DNA of 64,000 bases from Dendrophyllia cribrosa (GCA_024195265.1 JAJLRJ010000002.1:44586252-44650251), one strand, 5' to 3'. Counted from the first letter of the stretch, positions 47,713-60,586 are shown. Notes: generated by a model from the letters alone, not told the origin. Numbers and translations: made by a program.

Positions 47713-48243
47713 GAAGAAATCGTTCGCTTAATTTTTATAACATAAGCAAGCTATCTTTCCATGCAGAAAGTGAAGTTTGCGGCTGTCCGTGTCCATAGCA
47801 ACCAAAAATTATCCATGCGGAGTCGTCATACGCATGTTCTTCACGTGACAAAAAGGTTTATTGTTTACAAGAAAATACTCTACAACCGTACCGTGTTGCT
47901 ATGAATTGCTTTGGTTCTTAAAGAACTTCAGAATTTTTTTTTTTTGCCAAACGCACGCGAATCTCGCCCGCCTGCGCGATTCTTGCGTCCAGAACTCAGC
48001 CACGCCACGCTACGCTGTGGGACCTGTGGCCGAAACACAGTAGTTTCGCGGGCAGTCAGCAGCAATTCGCGTGACGGCGCGGGTTTTTAGAAAGAAGGTG
48101 AGACAGCTCCGTTTTGTAAACAATGTAAATGAGTCGCTTCATCGTTAAAGATACAAATAATATATGAAGCTTGTTTGATTTTTAAAGGCTAGAGGCGTTC
48201 CCTTTCAAGGAGGTTATCTGTTGAAGGAGCAGAGATTACGGGA
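47713..48243. promoter_or_regulatory. Putative 5' flank of the CIMIP1-like gene
   Basis: The sequence directly upstream of the ATG (in gene orientation) becomes CpG-richer at about 47950-48080 (CGCACGCGAATCTCGCCCGC). No TATA or defined factor site is claimed; the assignment rests on position and composition. Confidence 0.3.
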
Positions 48244-48484
48244 AGGTGACAACTCTAACAAACGCTGTTTGAGCAATACTGTGTGGAACTGAAAGTTGTC
48301 CCGAAAATTTGGAATATCTTCCCGATTTTTTCGGAGACATTTTCGCAAAAATTTCAAACTTCCCGAAATTTTAACAACATTATCTCATGTTTCCCCGAAA
48401 ATTTTTCGAGTCTCCCGATTCCCGGCAAAATCTTCAGATTCCCGGAAGAATTTTGTTTTTCTCCCGAGAGTTGTCACCCCCCGT
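48244..48484. mobile_element. MITE copy A (GGTGACAACTCT ends)
   Basis: The ends GGTGACAACTCT and AGAGTTGTCACC are inverted. The body (AAAATTTGGAATATCTTCCC and following) matches the copy at 52251-52502 in opposite orientation. Confidence 0.75.
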
Positions 48485-48545
48485 AGAGATTCAATGCCAA
48501 GGGATCGGATAAGCTCAACTGGTTTACATTCGAGAGACTGACTCA

Positions 48546-48850
48546 GAGACCTGACTGGTGCCAACCCTCAGCCAAAGAATTATTTTTCTATCCGTGGAGT
48601 ACCACAACACAGTCGTTACTTCTTCATCAACAGGGATCATGGGGGATGTGTTGGTGACGTTGGATGGTTGGAAATCGCCGGACCTGGCTGCCCCTGGGAA
48701 AAAGGTCGCAACGACGCTGTGCTGTACAGCACGCGGAATGGATATACCAGCTGGAACAACCAGCGTGAATATAGTTTCATTGCCACTGGAAATAATTCTT
48801 CCTTTATTCCCAGGATGAAATCACTATTAAGAAAGTCACAGTACATTAAG
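48546..48850 (+). CDS. Orphan exon-like segment encoding a conserved-looking W/G/C-rich domain
   Basis: In one frame, open from just after a stop at about 48537 to 48943, the sequence encodes YFSIRGVPQHSRYFFINRDH, then GGCVGDVGWLEIAGPGCPWE, KGRNDAVLYS and GYTSWN. This spacing of Gly, Cys and Trp resembles an extracellular-type beta domain seen repeatedly in cnidarian proteins, though I cannot name the family. A possible acceptor (CTCAG) lies at 48546 and another at 48570. After about 48800 the frame enters low-complexity G-runs and is probably not coding. No partner exons were found, so it may be a gene fragment. Confidence 0.45.
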
Positions 48851-49662
48851 TCACCATCCCCCCGGGAGGGGGGGTGGGGGGGAGGGGAGCATCATCATCA
48901 TCATGAGGAGCGGCGCTCTCAAAATGGCGGCGGGCGGAGATGAATAGTGAAGCAACATCCTTTGACCGGATCTGATGGCGGGGCTCTTTAATGCATTAGA
49001 GTTTGCAAAATAAATATTCCGTTAATTAATCAAAAGCCTACAATTTTAGCATCGAAGATATTGCGACTTTAGAACTGGAGATTAGATATTGTGAACCAAG
49101 CATGCATTTCAATGCCCCATGAGTTATTCGGACGTCAGCTATCGGACTCCAGCTACCGACAAATCCATCAATGCTGTGAGTGAGCGCTCGGCCTCTGCCC
49201 TAAGAAGGCTTAAGACATATCTACGAACAACTATGTCACAAGAAAGATTAAATCATTGCTGATTATCCTCCACGTTCACAAGGAAATAACTGACAAATTG
49301 AACATGGCTGATATTGGAAATCAGTTTCTTTCTGCCCCCAATGACAGAGAAAATCGCTTTGGAAAATTCGTTTCGAATTAAAGCCTTCCCACACTGAAAA
49401 GAACTGACAGAATATTCGAGTGACAATCGAATTTACTTTAAACAAACAACCAAAATGGAGTTACACCCAAGTTTCAGAAAGTGTTTTGTGTACTTTTCAT
49501 GAGAATTAAACTGAACTCAAAGCTGGCCTTGGAACCGTTTCTCCGATCTCAGGAACGCTGGAAATAGCATCCGAGAGAGCTTCTTTAAAAAATTACCGGG
49601 GGAGCATGCCCCCGGACCCCCCTAAAAACTCGCGCTTTCGACCCTCGGCACGGCGCCCCACC

Positions 49663-49802
49663 TAGCCTGTTCCAGGCTCCGAGATCGTGGGAACGCGCGA
49701 AGTAAAAAAAAAAAATGAAAAAATCGCAGGGGAACTGGTGAGCGATTTTTCCCTTTTTTTACTTTGCGCGTTCCCCACTATCTCGGAGCCTGGAACAGGC
49801 TA
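49663..49802. mobile_element. Hairpin element (TAGCCTGTTCCAGGCTCC)
   Basis: Arms of about 45 bp (TAGCCTGTTCCAGGCTCCGA, then GAACGCGCGAAGTAAA and its counterpart) face each other around a short spacer. There is no coding capacity. Confidence 0.75.
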
Positions 49803-50239
49803 CGACCCACCAACATTATATTTACCTCGCCGCCCGTGATCAAACGCTTGCTTGATTCAGTATAGAAGCCGGGGGAGGGGGTTGGTTGACCTGGTTTGAA
49901 AATGTATAAACCAGAAGGAAAATTAAACTACACCATATCACTCTATTAAAACTAAATTCGGTATATGAGACTCTCACATACACTTTCCTGTTCCCTAATA
50001 AAAATACAAATAATAAAATACAAAGTATTTCAATGCACCAAAGCAAAGGGTCAAGATGGGAGATACTGGCATATTCAGTTATTGGTTCAATTTTCGGCTA
50101 CTTTGCAGATCAGATAAAATTTTAGCCATATCTTAGCTATCAGTCAATTTTAACAGATCACAGATTCCAGCAGTCTGAGCAGTTAAACCCCACCCAGACC
50201 TTCTATGTATCCCCTACCCTCTTACTTACCATCCCCCCA

Positions 50240-50520
50240 GGGGGACTCCCATGTAAAAATGATGGGGATGCTTGTGGGAAATGTTTCAAAAACACCCTAA
50301 AAGATACCATAATCTTGTTTGATGGGTGTGGCTGGAATGGATTTTTACCCCTAAGAGGAACCAATAGTTATTCTAAAAGTTCCTGTCATATTTTTTCGGC
50401 GTATTACCCTAAAAGATACCTAGATAATTCTAACAGTACAATCTAAGCAGAACCAATATTACCAATTGACCCCTGAAAGGCAAACTCAGCATCCCGTCAT
50501 TTTTATATGAGACTCCCCCC
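50240..50520. mobile_element. TIR element (GGGGGACTCCCATGTAAAAA)
   Basis: The left end GGGGACTCCCATGTAAAAAT and the right end ATTTTTATATGAGACTCCCC are inverted over about 33 bp including GGATGCT. Two CACCCTAAAAGATACC-like motifs lie inside. It is flanked by C- and G-runs that hide any duplication. Confidence 0.65.
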
Positions 50521-51216
50521 TCCCCCCCCCCACCCCCCGTATACGCAATTAAATATTCTAATAAATTGCTATTTACCTTTCGACCTTATTCAAATTTCAT
50601 CTTACTAGAAAACTACCTAACATTATTTTATTTTAAAAGTTAATGTCCACTTTAAAAGAGCTAACCAGCTGCCTTATTAAAATAGCCCAAGTAAAACAAA
50701 ATGTGAATGTATGACACAAAAATGACCTTCATGGGTATCAATCATGGCGTGAATGGTCTCCTTCAAGATATTGTGTGTATTGGGTAATCACAGCAACATG
50801 GTGGAAAATGTATTAAGGTAGATTTTTGTAACTTTCTCCACTAAAAACCCAGCAAACAGTTGAAAGTAGCAACAGAATAATATAGATTTTTTAGCTTTCA
50901 ATTTCCACACAAAGCTTTAAACAAGTCATGTTAAATTTTCCACCATGTTTCCCTGATAACCAATAATGCACTCAATACCATGAATGGATCTATGGTGAGC
51001 CAACTTTCTAAGTTTAAACACCTGTGTTACATTAGTTTTATTTAACCAGAAACAACTTTGGTTTACAATCATTTTTAGCAACAAAAAGAGAAATATTTTA
51101 TCCATGGTTAAACAGTTTTCATTTAAACTTCAATGCAATCCTACTGACTTTGAGAGAAAATACTTAGAAAGTTTATTTGATACCCACCACCATTGCTTAT
51201 GTGACATGAGTACCGC

Positions 51217-51292
51217 TAGCCTGCGTGGCAGGCGTTCGAAGGGGAAAGGGAAGGGGAAGAATTCAGGCGTGTAGGAATGCGAACGCAGGCTA
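51217..51292. repeat. Short hairpin (TAGCCTGCGT)
   Basis: TAGCCTGCGT at the left and ACGCAGGCTA at the right end of a 76-bp segment are exact inverted repeats, with further pairing (CAGGCGTTCG / GAATGCGAACG) inside. Confidence 0.6.
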
Positions 51293-52250
51293 GAGTACCA
51301 CTAAATGTACACCCTTCAAGTAAACATTTTATTGCATCTTTAAAACCACAACTTAATACGTTATAAGCCATAAATCTACCTACATACAGTACCCTAATGT
51401 ACTTAAAAAAACTCCCCACCCCACTCCTCTTGTACCTACACCATTAAGCATACCATATTTCTTCGAATAATAGCCGTCCCATGATTAATCACCTCCCCTC
51501 GAATAATCGTTCCCTTTATGATTGATTATGAGTGCAACTTGCAAATTTAAAACTCATGTCACATTATCATTTGTTAAATTATTAATTAGTATTAGCTCGG
51601 GAGAATTGGGCAACCACTCCTTGTGAAAATGATGTAAAATATAGCCCTTCTGTCCACCCCATTGAGGGGTGTGGGTGGGGATGAAGAATTCCTAATGGGC
51701 AAAACAAAACTCTTTAAACATTCTGTGGGCCAATACTCACCTCTCCCCCACCAAAAAAAAAACAACAACAAAAACAAAACAAAAAAACATGTTTTAAATG
51801 GTAAAAATCCAAATAACACCTCCTGAAATTTTATTGAACAAAACAAGCATAGGTGAAATTGTAAATCCTGAAAAATCCTAAAAACAAGAAAATCAAGCCC
51901 AAAATTTTAAATTATTTGCACCTCCCCAACAAAATATTTTTATTCACCACAACCCACTTCAATCTCATACATGAACTTGTACACCAATCTGAAAATCACT
52001 TACAATCTATGGGCTGCTTCTAACAATAAACTGGAGGACTTTTGTCGTCCCATACTGTAGCTATGACACCCCCATCTAGGGACCTTCATTTACCATCTGA
52101 TGGCAAATTCTATGTAATTCACATTCCTCTTGAAGTCAAACAGAGCATGTGGTACCCAAACACCTAGTGGCTAGCTTTTCACCATGATAAATGTCACAGA
52201 CACTTCTTTTTTATATATACATATACCCATAAATAATTTACAATGGTAAA

Positions 52251-52502
52251 ACGGGGGGTGACAACTCTTAGAAGGCCTGTTTCGGGAGAAAAACAAAATT
52301 TTTCCGGGAATCTGAAGATTTTGCCGGGAATCGGGAGACTCGAAAAATCTTCAGGGAAACATGACATAATGTTGTTAAAAAGTTTGAAATTTTTGCGAGA
52401 ATGTCTACGAAAAAATCGGGAAGATATTCCAAATTTTTGGGACAACTTTCAGTTCCACACAGTGTTGCTCAAACGGCGTTTGTTAGAGTTGTCACCCCCC
52501 GT
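52251..52502. mobile_element. MITE copy B (ACGGGGGGTGACAACTCT ends)
   Basis: 18-bp inverted ends ACGGGGGGTGACAACTCT. The 252-bp body is the reverse complement of copy A at 48244-48484. Confidence 0.8.
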
Positions 52503-53244
52503 GATAAAGATACAGTACAGCTCAAAGGTAAGCTACAACAAGTCACGTCTTATTTCCCATGCTTTGCGATTGCAACGTGTCCATTGCAAGAGTCATGAAA
52601 GTGGCGATTTTGGCATAAATTATGAAGGATTTATCTTGTGAGAAACCAATTAATTTTGCACAGCAGTTTGTCACAGGTCAATAACTGTACTTCAATGGTT
52701 GGCTCCGCATTAAAGAAAAAAAGTACCACAGGCTTCAATGCATTTGTAGTTTTCTTTTAATAAAAATTTTTGAGTTTGTCATCAACAAATCGTGTGAATT
52801 GAATGGCTAAGTTTTCCAATATTGTGAGGTATGTACCCATACTTTACAATAATAATAATTAATTTTCATGATACTTACAATGTACAGTTGTTAGGACTTC
52901 ACATGCTACGATAATAGGGCAGCATGCGACACAATTCGTGCTTTGGGAGAAGGTGGTTACAGTGTACTTGCTTTTGAGCAGTACTGCGTACCTCAGGAGA
53001 GTTGATCACACAAAATGCATTTTCTCAAGGTAAAAGGGTCATTCACCACAGTCAAAGTGTACATTGAGACCCTCACCTAATAATTATTCTGTATATAAAT
53101 ACAATCATGTAAACTATGTGATTGTTAAAATTTAGTGTGAGAATATCTTTAGAAACATGTAGGGGTTAAGTATTATAATCAGGAAACACCCCTTCCCTCA
53201 AACACACCCCTTTCACAAACCTACTCATGCTGTGACTACATTAT

Positions 53245-56200
53245 TTAAAATCCCGGTTCCATTTGTTCTAATTCAGTAATTACTTCCGCCATTCTTGGCC
53301 TCTCTCCAGGTTCTTGTCTGACGCAACTGGTCACCAACTCTTTTAGGACTCGATCTGCTATCATAGAGATCTGGGTTTGAGTCTGGTGAGGAACAGGAAG
53401 TTCACGGATGCACATTTCACACAACAACAGTCCAAAGCTGAAGACATCAATCTATAAAGGAAGAAACACACAATGTTTAATTCAAGTGGAACAGGGATAT
53501 AATTTATTATCTGTCAGAAATTTGGAAATATAACCACTAACAGCGCTACACATGAGAAATCTTGTATCATGCCCCAAAGGAGGATTTTTCAGGTATCCCA
53601 TGATGCAATGCAAATGAACTATATTATCAACTGAAAATTGCGTGACTAGTCATTTGCCATGGAGTTGCTCGAAGCGAGCGCATCGTCCACTGCGTAAATT
53701 TTAGCAGTTAAACATATATCACATCGTCTAATCTGGCTTGTTGTAGGTTCCCAACGGTATTTAGTACATGTTTGCCTCCTCAAATAGTAAAGAGAGCGGC
53801 GACTTTGTCTATTTCTGAACATGGACAAATTGAAAGGCATCGATGACAATTTAGACTTCCGGTAGATGAAAAAATATTGCCATCTTCCATATCACTTGTA
53901 AAAACATGAACATCAAGTGATTTATTAGTTAATTCGAAGCGAAGGAAAGTGTCAAACGATCATATGATTTGACCAAACTCATAAAAGGAAGCTGCAATTG
54001 CACTAAATACGATTTCTCCTTCGACTATTAAAACCTAAACAAAAAATCTACGCGATCGAAGCGAATTTCAACAACGTTTTGGTGCCGATTTTGACCAAAA
54101 TTCAACGGGCATAAATTCCTACAAAACGTGGGGACTTAAGGGGACCTTGTACTGCATTTAAAAGAGTCACTCTCCGGGCACTATCAGGTGTAATTATATG
54201 CTAATGTCCCCAGGATTAAAAACGAAACACGGCAAAACAGATCAAGGGTTAAAACACAACAAAGAAACGAAGTGGATCAGCCATGCATGCCACTCGAAAC
54301 AAAGACAAAAATATTGCGATACATAGACAAACAGGCTCGGATCAAATGATATCTAAGTAAACTTTAATGTATATAGAAACCAAATAACGATTTGATTCAC
54401 CTTTTATCGCGTTGGAAACGAAGAAAACGTCTCGCGAAGATCAGTAAAATTTCACCATGTGTACTCGCCATCGCAGGAAATTTGACACATCAGGATCGAT
54501 AATTACGCGCTAGGCGTCATGGGATAGCTGAAAAATCCTCCTTTTATCATGGCATATTTCCTGATTTTCATAAATTATATTTTTAGGTAGGGGAGGGGGA
54601 AAGGGAAGGGAAAAAGAGAGAAGCCCTAAATTCACCAGATTAAGATGCCACTTAAAAAAATAACCTTACGGAAGGAGATGAGAACTGACTACAATGTTTT
54701 CCGTTTTAAAGAAATGCCAAGGAAAACTGGATTGTTTAATCCACAAAATGTTGTTTATTCATGAAAGATAACCTACGCTGAATACCCAGTCAGACTCAAT
54801 TTGTGCTTAACATTCTTCAGCACCTGTACGTTCAATTATCCTCACCTTTGATCTAAATATGAATTCTATAACAAGTTTTGACGCTTTGAATACCGTAGTA
54901 TAAATTAACTCCACTTGAACAGTGACCTTTTGACTTGAAAATTAAGCCAGGACGACTTCGAAACGTAGTTTCTTTTCGCTTATTTTTATTATAAATAGCA
55001 CACATACTAAGAAAAAATCAAGGAAAGTGCAGGGGTCCTGAAACAGGTAGCAGATGAAAAATAATATTGGGTACCCTAAGGGGCCGATTACATGGCGAAT
55101 TTCAGCCCGGTCAACCGGGCTGAAATTTCGTTGTGATTACATGACAAATTTCAGCCCGGGCGCCAAGTTTAAAATTACGCGAGAAGATTGATAACGATAA
55201 TCAAAATGGCGTCGAAGATTCGACTGCACGTACCCAAAGTCACTTTTCAGCCCGGGCTGAAATTCTGATGCGATTACATGGCGAATTTCAGCCCGTTTGG
55301 CCGGCTGAAAATTCCAGCCCGGTTTCTGAAACCGGGCTGGAATTTTCAGCCCGGGCTGAAACTTTGTTCATGTAATCGCTTACATCATTTTATGAGGATG
55401 TATTTCGGAAGCCGGGCTGAAATTCGCCATGTAATCGGCCCCTAAGCAATCAGTCCCTGGTTGACCTTGGAATAGCCTTGTTAACTTCACTCTCATTATA
55501 AATATTCAGTGCATGATAAAGCAAATAAGATAGGTTAACCAACACTTTGTTTGAGCCTAAAAAAGTGTGGTACTGCATAATAGAAAAGACCAACAAACCT
55601 TTGGAGATTGCTCAGATGAGAGGGCCTCTGGTGCAGAGTATATTACAGCCCCTGGGTTTATAGTCCGACACTGTCGCATGAAATTGGCAGTACCATAGTC
55701 CGACACTTTGGCACGCCATTTGTTATCTCGTCGCCATAGTAACACATTTGCACTGCTTATATCGCGGTGGATTATAGGAGGCTGATTCAGATGCAAATAG
55801 TTCAAAGCTCTGGTGACATCGAGTGCAATGGTGACAATATCTGTTTTAACAAGAGGCTGTTTCTCAAGTAGATCTCGTAAACTGGTATCCATTAGTTCAG
55901 TAACAAACAGGGGTATGCCATCATCATTTGTAGCACCCATGAACTGCAGTAAACATGGGTGACGACATCTAGAGGCAATGTCCATCTCTCTCATAAACAA
56001 GCGCCTGTTGTGTGGTGAGAGAATAAGTTCATGAATCTGCTTCACTGCCACTTTACATCCACGGAATTTCCCTTCTTTGACCACGCCCCAACCACCGGTA
56101 CCAAGACTCCTCTCTTCTATAATTTCAACTTCATTGCGACTAATAATCCAATCACATGATTCTAAGTCTGACTGAGCCTCATTCACACGCATTTCACTGT

Positions 56201-59200
56201 GAATAATTGAGACTTTTTCTTGCCGTCTTTGCTGTTCAAACTCTTGTTGTTGTTGTCTGAGCCTTTCCTGCAATGTCTCTAACTCTCTTTCTAATCTTAA
56301 TTTTGAATTTCTTTCCCCTTCTAGTTGTTTCATGCAATCGTTCAACTGTTGGTTGATATCAGTTTTTGTAGCACGCTCTTCTATCAACCGCTTCTCAAAT
56401 TCCTCCCACTCGCGTTCAAAACATTTCTGCATTTTTCTCATTTTGTTTTGCTCTTCTTCTAGCTGAAATTCAGCGTCAGTTTTGAAAAGCACTTGTTCAC
56501 TTAATTCCTTCTGCAGAGCATTACATTTCTCAGCAAGCTTCTCTCTCGCTGTATGCTCTTCACCCAGATACTTTTCCAGGCTGGAAATCCTCAATTTGCA
56601 CTCTTTCAATTGGCACTGTGCTTCATGTCGAAGCCTCTTTTCTTTCAGATACAACTGTTCAAAGTCGACCACTTCTCTTTCTTTTGAAGGCTCCCTATTA
56701 AGCAAACTATTACTTTCATGTTCCTCATCTTTGTCATTATTTTCTGAGCTTTCAGTTGTATTTTCCTCCAAAATTAAAGCACGACTCTTTTCCTCAAGAA
56801 GTTCTGCCTCCATTAGAGAATGCCCTGAGCTCTCCATTCCTGAATCTTCTCCACTTGGCTTTTCTTCGTTCACTATTTGTGAATAAACATCTTGAATGCT
56901 TTCTTCTAAATCAGACAGAAAAAATTGTCATTTATTTGCTTTCAATCAAGTTTTGTACAAGTGTAATGTAAAATGAGTTTATGTCGACATTAATTCATGT
57001 CATATATGAACCTACAATCTTGGACATTTTAAAATGAAAAATTAAGACCCCCCTACCCCGCCAAGTTCACAGGGATGACTATTGAGTAAAATTTTACTAT
57101 TGCAGTAGTATTGCGATCATAAAGGCACTATTGCGATATTATGGCAATGTTTGGATCAGTATTGCGATAGTAAAAAGTAAAAACCAGACTTAGGAGACTC
57201 ACTTTTTCATCCACAATGATTGTTCTGACGCACTACATGATTTCATTGAGTAGTCCCCCCAACCCCCCCACCACTTAGGGAATTTATGTTGTGTGACATA
57301 AGAATGAAAAATGATGGAGTGGCTGATGGATTGTCTTGTCCTCGCCTTTTAGCAATGTATGACACAAACTGACAATTTAATTTTATCATTACTGGTATAT
57401 ATTTCAATCAAGGATACAATAAGTATAAGCAGCCAAAAATTAATGCGTTCATTATTTTTGCCCACTATGAAACTATCGATTAAGTCACGCCATTGTTATT
57501 GACAGTTGATTTTACTATCGATAGCTCACTATTGCAGCACCAACTATCACAATGCATCAATAGTTTGATGTATCATTACACCCTTACCAGTTCAGTGATG
57601 GAAAAATGGCATATTTTGCAAATGGCGCAAAATCCATCGTTGAATTGGGAGGGGGGGAGGTTTATTTCTCTTTTTATTCTGTCCGAGATTGCAGCAGTGC
57701 TGCAGTTACAGGTTTATTTTACAATGCCAAATTAAATGTGTTAAAAAAATTATTAGGTTTGGTACATGTACATGCACAGGAAACATTTTTCTTCCCCACC
57801 CCCACCCCCAAGTAACTTGTGATGCTCTTCAGAGCTGTGCTCCAGCAGTGCCTGGGTACCATATTGTACATTGTGTAGGCAACTAACTTTTGTCTTTAGA
57901 CGACAAGAAAAACTGAGATCAATTTGCACATAGTTTTAAACAGCTGGGCATGCTTAATTTTATACAAATGTAGTTGGACTCCATTTGGGCTCCCTATGAT
58001 AACTCCTTCAAGAGCACAGCATTGCTCTTCTTCAGAATACAGTCAACTTTAATTCACTCCAGCCAGTTTCTCTTCAAATAACAAAGTAATCTAAAACTAC
58101 ATGTAAACAAAGGGCTTGGGTTGTGGCTAACCATCACAACTTTCACTCTGGCTTTTGAAACTTCAATCATTGTCCAAAACAGTTCTTTTTAGAACTATAC
58201 CAACCCGAACGATTACACCCAAGGGTCACTCAATACAACCAACTTTCCTATTAAAAAAATACATTATCTATGCAGTGAAATGTTTTGCATCGTTTACCAG
58301 TTTTGACGTTAGATTCTTTTTCATCAGCTGTCAGAATGGTGATTTTATCAAGTGATACAAACAGTCCTGCTCCTGGGGCACACCTAAAGTACCTCTGACA
58401 TCTAAAGACTCCATCTGTAACCCCACGATTACGAAAACGAGGGTCCTGGTGGATAGACAATAAAGCAGCATTAAGTGTTTAAATGCAACTTTGAGAGACC
58501 AGGGATCATTTCTTGAAGATCCCAATAACTTTTCATGCCCATAAAACTGTTGCATGTGTGCAATGTTTACATTAAAAATTCAACTTTCATTGGTCTTGAA
58601 AACTACTTACATGTAAGTAATTATATTTAAAATTCTGCATGTAAGTTGACTAAACAAGTCAGGCTGGTTTGTGGGCTAACTACAACCACTATATCCTACA
58701 GATTCTGATCTTAAAAATAATTCTGGGTCTAAAACGTTATCGGGGCTTTCAAGAAATGAAAGTTTTATGGGCCCTGAAACCTATTGCAAGTGCACAATGT
58801 TTGCAATGTACAAAAAAATTGGCCCGGCATTGAAATTTCTCCTTTTAATGTGTGGCTCCAGAAAATACCTACAGTGTTTATGTTGTAGTTCAATTTTATC
58901 CTTGGTTCAATTTTTATTTTCCATTGTTTTTTTTTCTATGCTAATGAATATAATGAATATAAAATAAAGGAAATGAAATTGAACCCAGGATAAAATTGAA
59001 CTACAACATCTATGTGCATGTATTCCCACTCCGTATAGAAGCCAGAGTTTTGAACCTCAAAGTTTTGCGGGTGAGCTTGACTTCTTCAGCCGTAGAAATC
59101 ATGGAGTGTGTGCAAATTGCATTCAGCCACCTTAAAAATAAACTCACTTTGCCAGTGTTGTTATCAAATGGCACCCTGGATTTCATAGTTGGAAGCATCT

Positions 59201-60108
59201 GGACTCCCAGTGATTTTCTTAGAGCAAAGCTTTGGGTAAACCGGGGTTGGGGGGGGGGGAGGCAGGGGGGCAGGGGGGGGAGACCCCCATATGAAAGGCA
59301 CAGGAATGATCGTTGGAAATGTTGAATTAAACCTCAAAAGGAAACCAATCTTCATGTGGCTCATTTAATTATTTGATACCATCTAAAAAAAGACCGAAAA
59401 ATTAGAGTAATCATAGCGACCACTAGGACTACATAATTTTATAATGTTTTTGTTCATCGTTTGCATGCCACCCAAAATGATACCTTGCTGGCTAAAAATA
59501 TTGACATTCTTCCTGAACACCCTAGGTCATACCAAAAATCTGAAATGCACACCACTAAATGAGACAACGAGTGATCCCTGTAACTTTTGTATGGGACCCC
59601 CCCCCCCCCCCCACTGAGGTAAACTAAGACATACCACAATCTCGACACCAAACATGATACCATCATAAGGAGGCAGAGCTCCTTTGTAATGAACAACAGC
59701 GGTGACATCTTTCTTCAAATCATCCATCCACACAGACACTTGACAGCCTTCGTTATCCGTTACACCCCATCTGAGAAGATCCTGTTTATCATTGAACATC
59801 CTGCACCTCTGATGATAAGACTGAACGGCCAACAACAGGTAGGCGTCCTTGTCGCTGATGATTTGTAAGTCTTCCTTCGAGCACTCCACTTGCAGACATT
59901 TTTGCTTAAGCCCACGTACAGCAACTTTGTCATCGATTCCAGTTGGTTGCTCGTCTGCGGGAAGAGCTTCGAACAGCTCTCCCTTGAGGGCTAAAGGCGG
60001 TTGTGTCCCGTAAACGTAATTGGAAAGCATTCCCCATAACATTCCAGACACTTGTGACGAAGGGTCTTCTAAATCACGAAGAAGGATGAAATAAGTTTTC
60101 TTTTCCAT
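53245..60108 (-). CDS. CYLD-like CAP-Gly, coiled-coil and TKL-like protein kinase fusion, complete
   Basis: Four minus-strand exons: 60108-59635, 58445-58298, 56905-55599 and 53451-53245 (TAA). Phases chain to 711 residues. Residues 1-115 resemble the N-terminus of CYLD (MEKKTYFILLRDLE; DAYLLLAVQSYHQR). A CAP-Gly domain spans about 118-190 and is split by an intron after GIMFGVEIV, continuing with GVFRCQRYF and GAGLFVSLDKI. An acidic Ser-rich linker leads to a coiled coil (about 288-453). The kinase domain runs from about 465 to the end: Gly loop GTGGWG 476-481, VAVK lysine 496, HRD 587-589 with Asn594, DYG (not DFG) 610-612, APE 632-634, DVFSFG 645-650 and ERPRM near the end. Expected role: microtubule- or scaffold-linked Ser/Thr (or dual) kinase. 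An upstream in-frame ATG at 60156 would add 16 residues. No named orthologue recognised. Confidence 0.85.
53576..54544. mobile_element. 0.97-kb TIR element in the last kinase intron
   Basis: The ends AAAGGAGGATTTTTCAGGTA and TAGCTGAAAAATCCTCCTTT are inverted, with the pairing extending through TCCCATGA/TCATGGGA. ATCATG occurs just outside both ends. No transposase frame was found. Confidence 0.75.
55080..55442. mobile_element. Harbinger-like MITE with TAA duplication
   Basis: 31-bp identical inverted ends starting GGGGCCGATTACATGGCGAA with TAA on both sides (55077-55079, 55443-55445). The inside repeats TTTCAGCCCGG many times in both orientations. It lies in an intron of the minus-strand kinase gene. 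Confidence 0.85.
56906..58297. other. Intron between exons 2 and 3 of the minus-strand kinase
   Basis: It holds repeated TATTGCGAT-type motifs at about 57100-57180 and short C- and G-runs near 57250 and 57650. I see no exon, RNA gene or complete mobile element in it. Confidence 0.4.
58881..59008. mobile_element. 128-bp hairpin MITE
   Basis: TGTTGTAGTTCAATTTTATC at the left and its reverse complement at the right form arms of about 33 bp with one mismatch around an AT-rich loop. It is intronic in the minus-strand kinase gene. Confidence 0.8.
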
Positions 60109-60586
60109 GGCTAGGGCGGAATGCGTGGCGGCTACAAGATAAAAATAAACTACCACGCCCTGGATATAAATATTATCACTCTGAATTCAGCCGGTCACCA
60201 TCGCCCATGGACGCCAGATAAAAATATGAAGAGAACGATGATGCAAGCGAATTCGTGTTTCCACTTCAACCTGTCGCACGAAATGTTTGACAATATTTTC
60301 TAATCAACCTCAAGGTATGTACTCGTTCAATCGCCCTGTTAACCTAAAATTTAAAGCACCACGATGAAATGTCTGTATTTTCTGTGACATGATGTGGGCA
60401 AGGCAAGCACTTTCCAAACCAACCCACCTTCGACACTCCTTCCGCCATCGACCCGCCATCGTGAATAAATTAATCGTGAGAGGACTGGAACACGTTCAGC
60501 CGCCATTTTGGAAACAGGGATGAGACTGGGGACGACATTGTTTCATTCAAGATGTCGCTGTCGTCGCTGATTCTTGTAAACATTGC
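60109..60586. promoter_or_regulatory. Putative bidirectional promoter between the two kinase paralogues
   Basis: The two start codons are 478 bp apart and diverge. Within the gap, CCAAAATGGCGGC (minus strand, 60511-60499) matches the YY1-type element common at TATA-less animal promoters. No TATA box stands out. Sharing of control elements is inferred from position. Confidence 0.5.

Larger units (their letters stand above)
48944..53244. other. Intergenic stretch rich in small inverted-repeat elements
   Basis: Apart from the elements listed separately (49663-49802, 50240-50520, 51217-51292, 52251-52502), there is an imperfect inverted repeat with arms near 50763-50811 and 50934-50983 sharing CATGGTGGAAAAT. 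No gene is recognised. Confidence 0.4.

Noticed and set aside
59237..59285. G-rich run that could form a G-quadruplex, with a C-run at 59597-59612
   Set aside because: Homopolymer-dominated stretches with no conserved spacing or nearby promoter; they are intronic and most likely simple-sequence drift.
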